The translations under genes were made by a program, and so were the position numbers. A DNA stretch of 9,001 nt. It comes from Planctomycetales bacterium (GTDB lineage Bacteria; Planctomycetota; UBA11346). Under the pieces are notes generated by a model. The model ran no database searches. It was not told where the DNA came from and worked only from the letters and a program-made list of their open reading frames with translations. The stretch lies in NCBI GenBank assembly GCA_025362255.1, contig JANYGY010000106.1:1-9001 (forward strand). The letters are read 5' to 3'. Numbering within the stretch: position 1 is the stretch's first letter; every line of letters begins with the position of its first letter. Shown in pieces: positions 7,536 to 9,001 of the stretch.

Positions 7536-8671
7536 GCACTTGCTCCTGGTCTGGTAAAGGCTGGCAGGTCGATCCAATCTCCTCCGCGCATCGCCGACTC
7601 GTGGGAGAGGATCCCAGCGCAGGTCCAATTGGCCGAGGTGACGGCATCGATTGCCGGTGGCCGATCTTCGACAATCGCGCTGATGAACTCATGCGCGAGA
7701 TGCGGGTGTGAACCCCCGTGCCCGTTGCCCTGTTTGAAAGACAGATGGCTGTCGGCACCATCATAGACACTGCTGGTGGTGTAAGGCCGGATTGCTTCAG
7801 GGAGCAGCTCGGCGAAATCTGGAATATCGACGTATTCAGCTGTTTCGCCAGTGAACAGCACCGGTTTCGAACGATGTTCGAGCTGCGTCCATTCAAAGGA
7901 CCTTGAACTTCCGTACACGTCGAAGCTCTCGACATATTCACGAGCAGTCGCGAAGAGTGACCGCGTCATCTCGCAGCCGATATCCGAATCAGCGAGTTGC
8001 AGATGCGACGACTCGACGGCAAAGGGCGAGCCGTATTTGATCGCTAGGGAATCTGCAATTTTGCCGGAGCCGATGCACGAGACGCGCAGGGCGAGTCGAG
8101 CGGAAAGCGCGAGCATCGGGCCGACGCAGTGCGTCGCGTAATGCATGGGCGGCAGCCCCTCCCAATATCCGGGCCAGCCCGCCATGTCTTGCTGATGGGC
8201 AGCGCGCATGAATTGGATCCTCCCGAGCTTGCCGCTGGTCAGCAAATTTTTGATGTAGAAAAATTCGCGGGAGTAGCAGGTGGTCTCCATCATCATATAC
8301 TTTTTCCCCGACACCTGCTGCGCGCGGACGATCGCCCGACACGCCTCGACCGAGGTCGCCATGGGAACGGTGCAGGCCACATGCTTACCGGCCATGAGTG
8401 CGGCGAGACTGTGCTCGGCGTGACTGGGAATCGGCGTGTTAATGTGAATAGCGTCCAGGCCCGGAGCCTTGAGCATCTCGCCATAATCGGTGTATCGCCG
8501 CGCCTCAGGAATGTTGAAACGATCGCCGCATCGTTTCAACACCGCAGGATCGCGCTGGCAGATCGCCGCCACCTCAGCCTGTGGATGACGCTGATAAATC
8601 GGGATGAATTCGGCGCCAAAGCCAAGGCCGAGCAGCCCTACGCGGACGGTTTCTGATGTCGATGCTGGCAT
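7532..8671 (-). CDS. Gfo/Idh/MocA family oxidoreductase
   Basis: A 379-residue NAD(P)-dependent sugar or cyclitol oxidoreductase, probably cytoplasmic. The start at 8671 is set by a strong GGAGG (8680-8684) 8 bases upstream; the longer frame from 8743 would add 24 residues with no family similarity. The N-terminal Rossmann fold shows VGLLGLGFGAEF (11-22), then HINTPIPSHAEHSLAALMAGKHV (in two parts, 76-98). The position of the family EKP motif reads TVPMA (101-105), so the usual Glu and catalytic-site Lys are replaced by Thr and Val. The C-terminal domain includes MHYATHCVGP (176-185) with candidate catalytic His residues, and GGSHPHLAHEF followed by the typical end region. First complete gene of the visible operon, stop-start overlapping with the PmoA gene. 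It may be a non-canonical dehydrogenase or a glycosidase-like member of the superfamily; the exact substrate is unknown. Confidence 0.9.
   Translation of the reverse strand: MPASTSETVRVGLLGLGFGAEFIPIYQRHPQAEVAAICQRDPAVLKRCGDRFNIPEARRYTDYGEMLKAPGLDAIHINTPIPSHAEHSLAALMAGKHVACTVPMATSVEACRAIVRAQQVSGKKYMMMETTCYSREFFYIKNLLTSGKLGRIQFMRAAHQQDMAGWPGYWEGLPPMHYATHCVGPMLALSARLALRVSCIGSGKIADSLAIKYGSPFAVESSHLQLADSDIGCEMTRSLFATAREYVESFDVYGSSRSFEWTQLEHRSKPVLFTGETAEYVDIPDFAELLPEAIRPYTTSSVYDGADSHLSFKQGNGHGGSHPHLAHEFISAIVEDRPPAIDAVTSANWTCAGILSHESAMRGGDWIDLPAFTRPGASA
7543..7547 (-). promoter_or_regulatory. Ribosome binding site of the PmoA-family gene
   Basis: AGGAG on the minus strand, 7 bases before the ATG at 7535 and inside the end of the oxidoreductase gene. 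It selects this ATG over an upstream in-frame start near 7628. Confidence 0.7.
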
Positions 8672-8679
8672 GGGAAATA

Positions 8680-8684
8680 CCTCC
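8680..8684 (-). promoter_or_regulatory. Ribosome binding site of the Gfo/Idh/MocA gene
   Basis: GGAGG on the minus strand, 8 bases before the ATG at 8671. This is the strongest Shine-Dalgarno in the window and decides the start. Confidence 0.8.
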
Positions 8685-8759
8685 GAAGTCTTCCCCAAGG
8701 TTGGCATGAAGAATCGAGCTGGGTAGATCATTTGATCAGACAAAATAGAATCACGATTG

Positions 8760-8783
8760 TACGATTATGACTTTTAAATCGTA
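8760..8783. promoter_or_regulatory. Inverted repeat in the operon leader
   Basis: TACGATT (8760-8766) and AATCGTA (8777-8783) are exact inverted repeats 10 bases apart. A direct copy ACGATT also lies at 8753-8758. It sits about 90-110 bases upstream of the oxidoreductase start, in the 222-base gap where an operator or internal promoter could be. I see no convincing -35/-10 pair, so the role is speculative. Confidence 0.25.
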
Positions 8784-8893
8784 TCTCGATGCCTAATTCG
8801 CTGATCACCACTCAGGCAAAAGTGCTCCTGCGATGGAATTTAAATCTATTTTTCGCGTCTACAAACGATCCTGCCAAACTAAAATAAGCCCTT

Positions 8894-9001
8894 TCAACGT
8901 GTTTTGTTCGTAAAATCACCAATAATTTTAATTAACGAGATGGATGCAGGTGGTAACGTCAACGAAACCAAGCCATCCTTCGCTACGCCAGCGGCATCGA
9001 T
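8894..9001 (-). CDS. C-terminal end of a probable glycoside hydrolase (partial)
   Basis: A minus-strand frame enters from the right edge of the window and stays open for 35 codons to a TGA at 8894-8896. Its translation includes KDGLVSLTLPPASISLIKI. That pattern, a terminal beta-strand with LPPAS followed by alternating hydrophobic residues, is typical of the last strand of the C-terminal beta-sandwich of glycoside hydrolases such as alpha-L-arabinofuranosidases (GH51-like) and related families. It lies on the same strand as the operon, 222 bases upstream of the oxidoreductase, and so may be its first gene or the end of a preceding unit. With only 35 residues the family cannot be named. The alternative is chance, or a plus-strand start at 8940 reading the other way. 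Confidence 0.5.
   Translation of the reverse strand: MDAAGVAKDGLVSLTLPPASISLIKIIGDFTNKTR

Noticed and set aside
8129..8656. 175-codon plus-strand frame
   Set aside because: It is a shadow of the Gfo/Idh/MocA gene on the other strand; its translation is rich in Arg/His and shows no recognisable domain.
8672..8743. 24-residue upstream extension of the Gfo/Idh/MocA protein
   Set aside because: A strong GGAGG is correctly spaced for the ATG at 8671, and the extension lacks family residues.
8940..9001. Plus-strand ATG with 20 open codons at the right edge, possible start of a divergent regulator
   Set aside because: No Shine-Dalgarno, and the opposite strand over the same bases reads as a plausible glycoside hydrolase C-terminus.

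Overview
The window looks like a piece of a polysaccharide-degradation or sugar-processing locus from a bacterium of the Planctomycetota-Verrucomicrobiota-Lentisphaerota (PVC) group. This rests on the gene families present (a DUF4838 protein with a CBM9-like domain, a PmoA/DUF6807 protein, a Gfo/Idh/MocA oxidoreductase, and a large secreted beta-helix protein with a C-terminal sorting tail) and on their arrangement. There is no rRNA or other taxonomic marker, so the assignment is an inference.

Layout. On the left, one plus-strand gene (125-2662) encodes a large exported protein with two pectate-lyase-3/GH55-like beta-helix halves, two Ig-like domains and a Cys-containing CTERM-like tail. A 500-base gap follows (2663-3163). 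It has no convincing gene, but it ends in two strong tandem hairpins between convergent transcription units. The rest is a leftward (minus-strand) cluster. In transcription order it holds: the last 35 codons of a probable glycoside hydrolase (8894-9001); a Gfo/Idh/MocA oxidoreductase (7532-8671); a PmoA/DUF6807 protein (6684-7535); a D-2-hydroxyacid dehydrogenase (5671-6687); and a secreted DUF4838/CBM9-like protein (3164-5561). The oxidoreductase, PmoA and dehydrogenase genes are joined by two ATGA stop-start overlaps, so they are almost certainly one operon with coupled translation.

Two of the five minus-strand genes are interrupted as written. The dehydrogenase has one in-frame TAA at 6016-6018, with perfect co-linearity on both sides. 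The DUF4838 gene has one extra base near 4236-4238, and removing one T restores a single 798-residue protein. Either the operon is decaying, or the sequence contains errors, or (least likely) recoding occurs. These two lesions are the most checkable observations here.

Working model (inference): the exported beta-helix and DUF4838/CBM9-like proteins bind or cut a plant- or alga-type polysaccharide outside the cytoplasm, with the truncated upstream hydrolase probably contributing. The NAD(P)-dependent oxidoreductase, the PmoA protein and the hydroxyacid dehydrogenase then modify released sugars or sugar acids in the cytoplasm. No transporter or regulator is visible in the window. I did not find an obviously new defence or mobile system.
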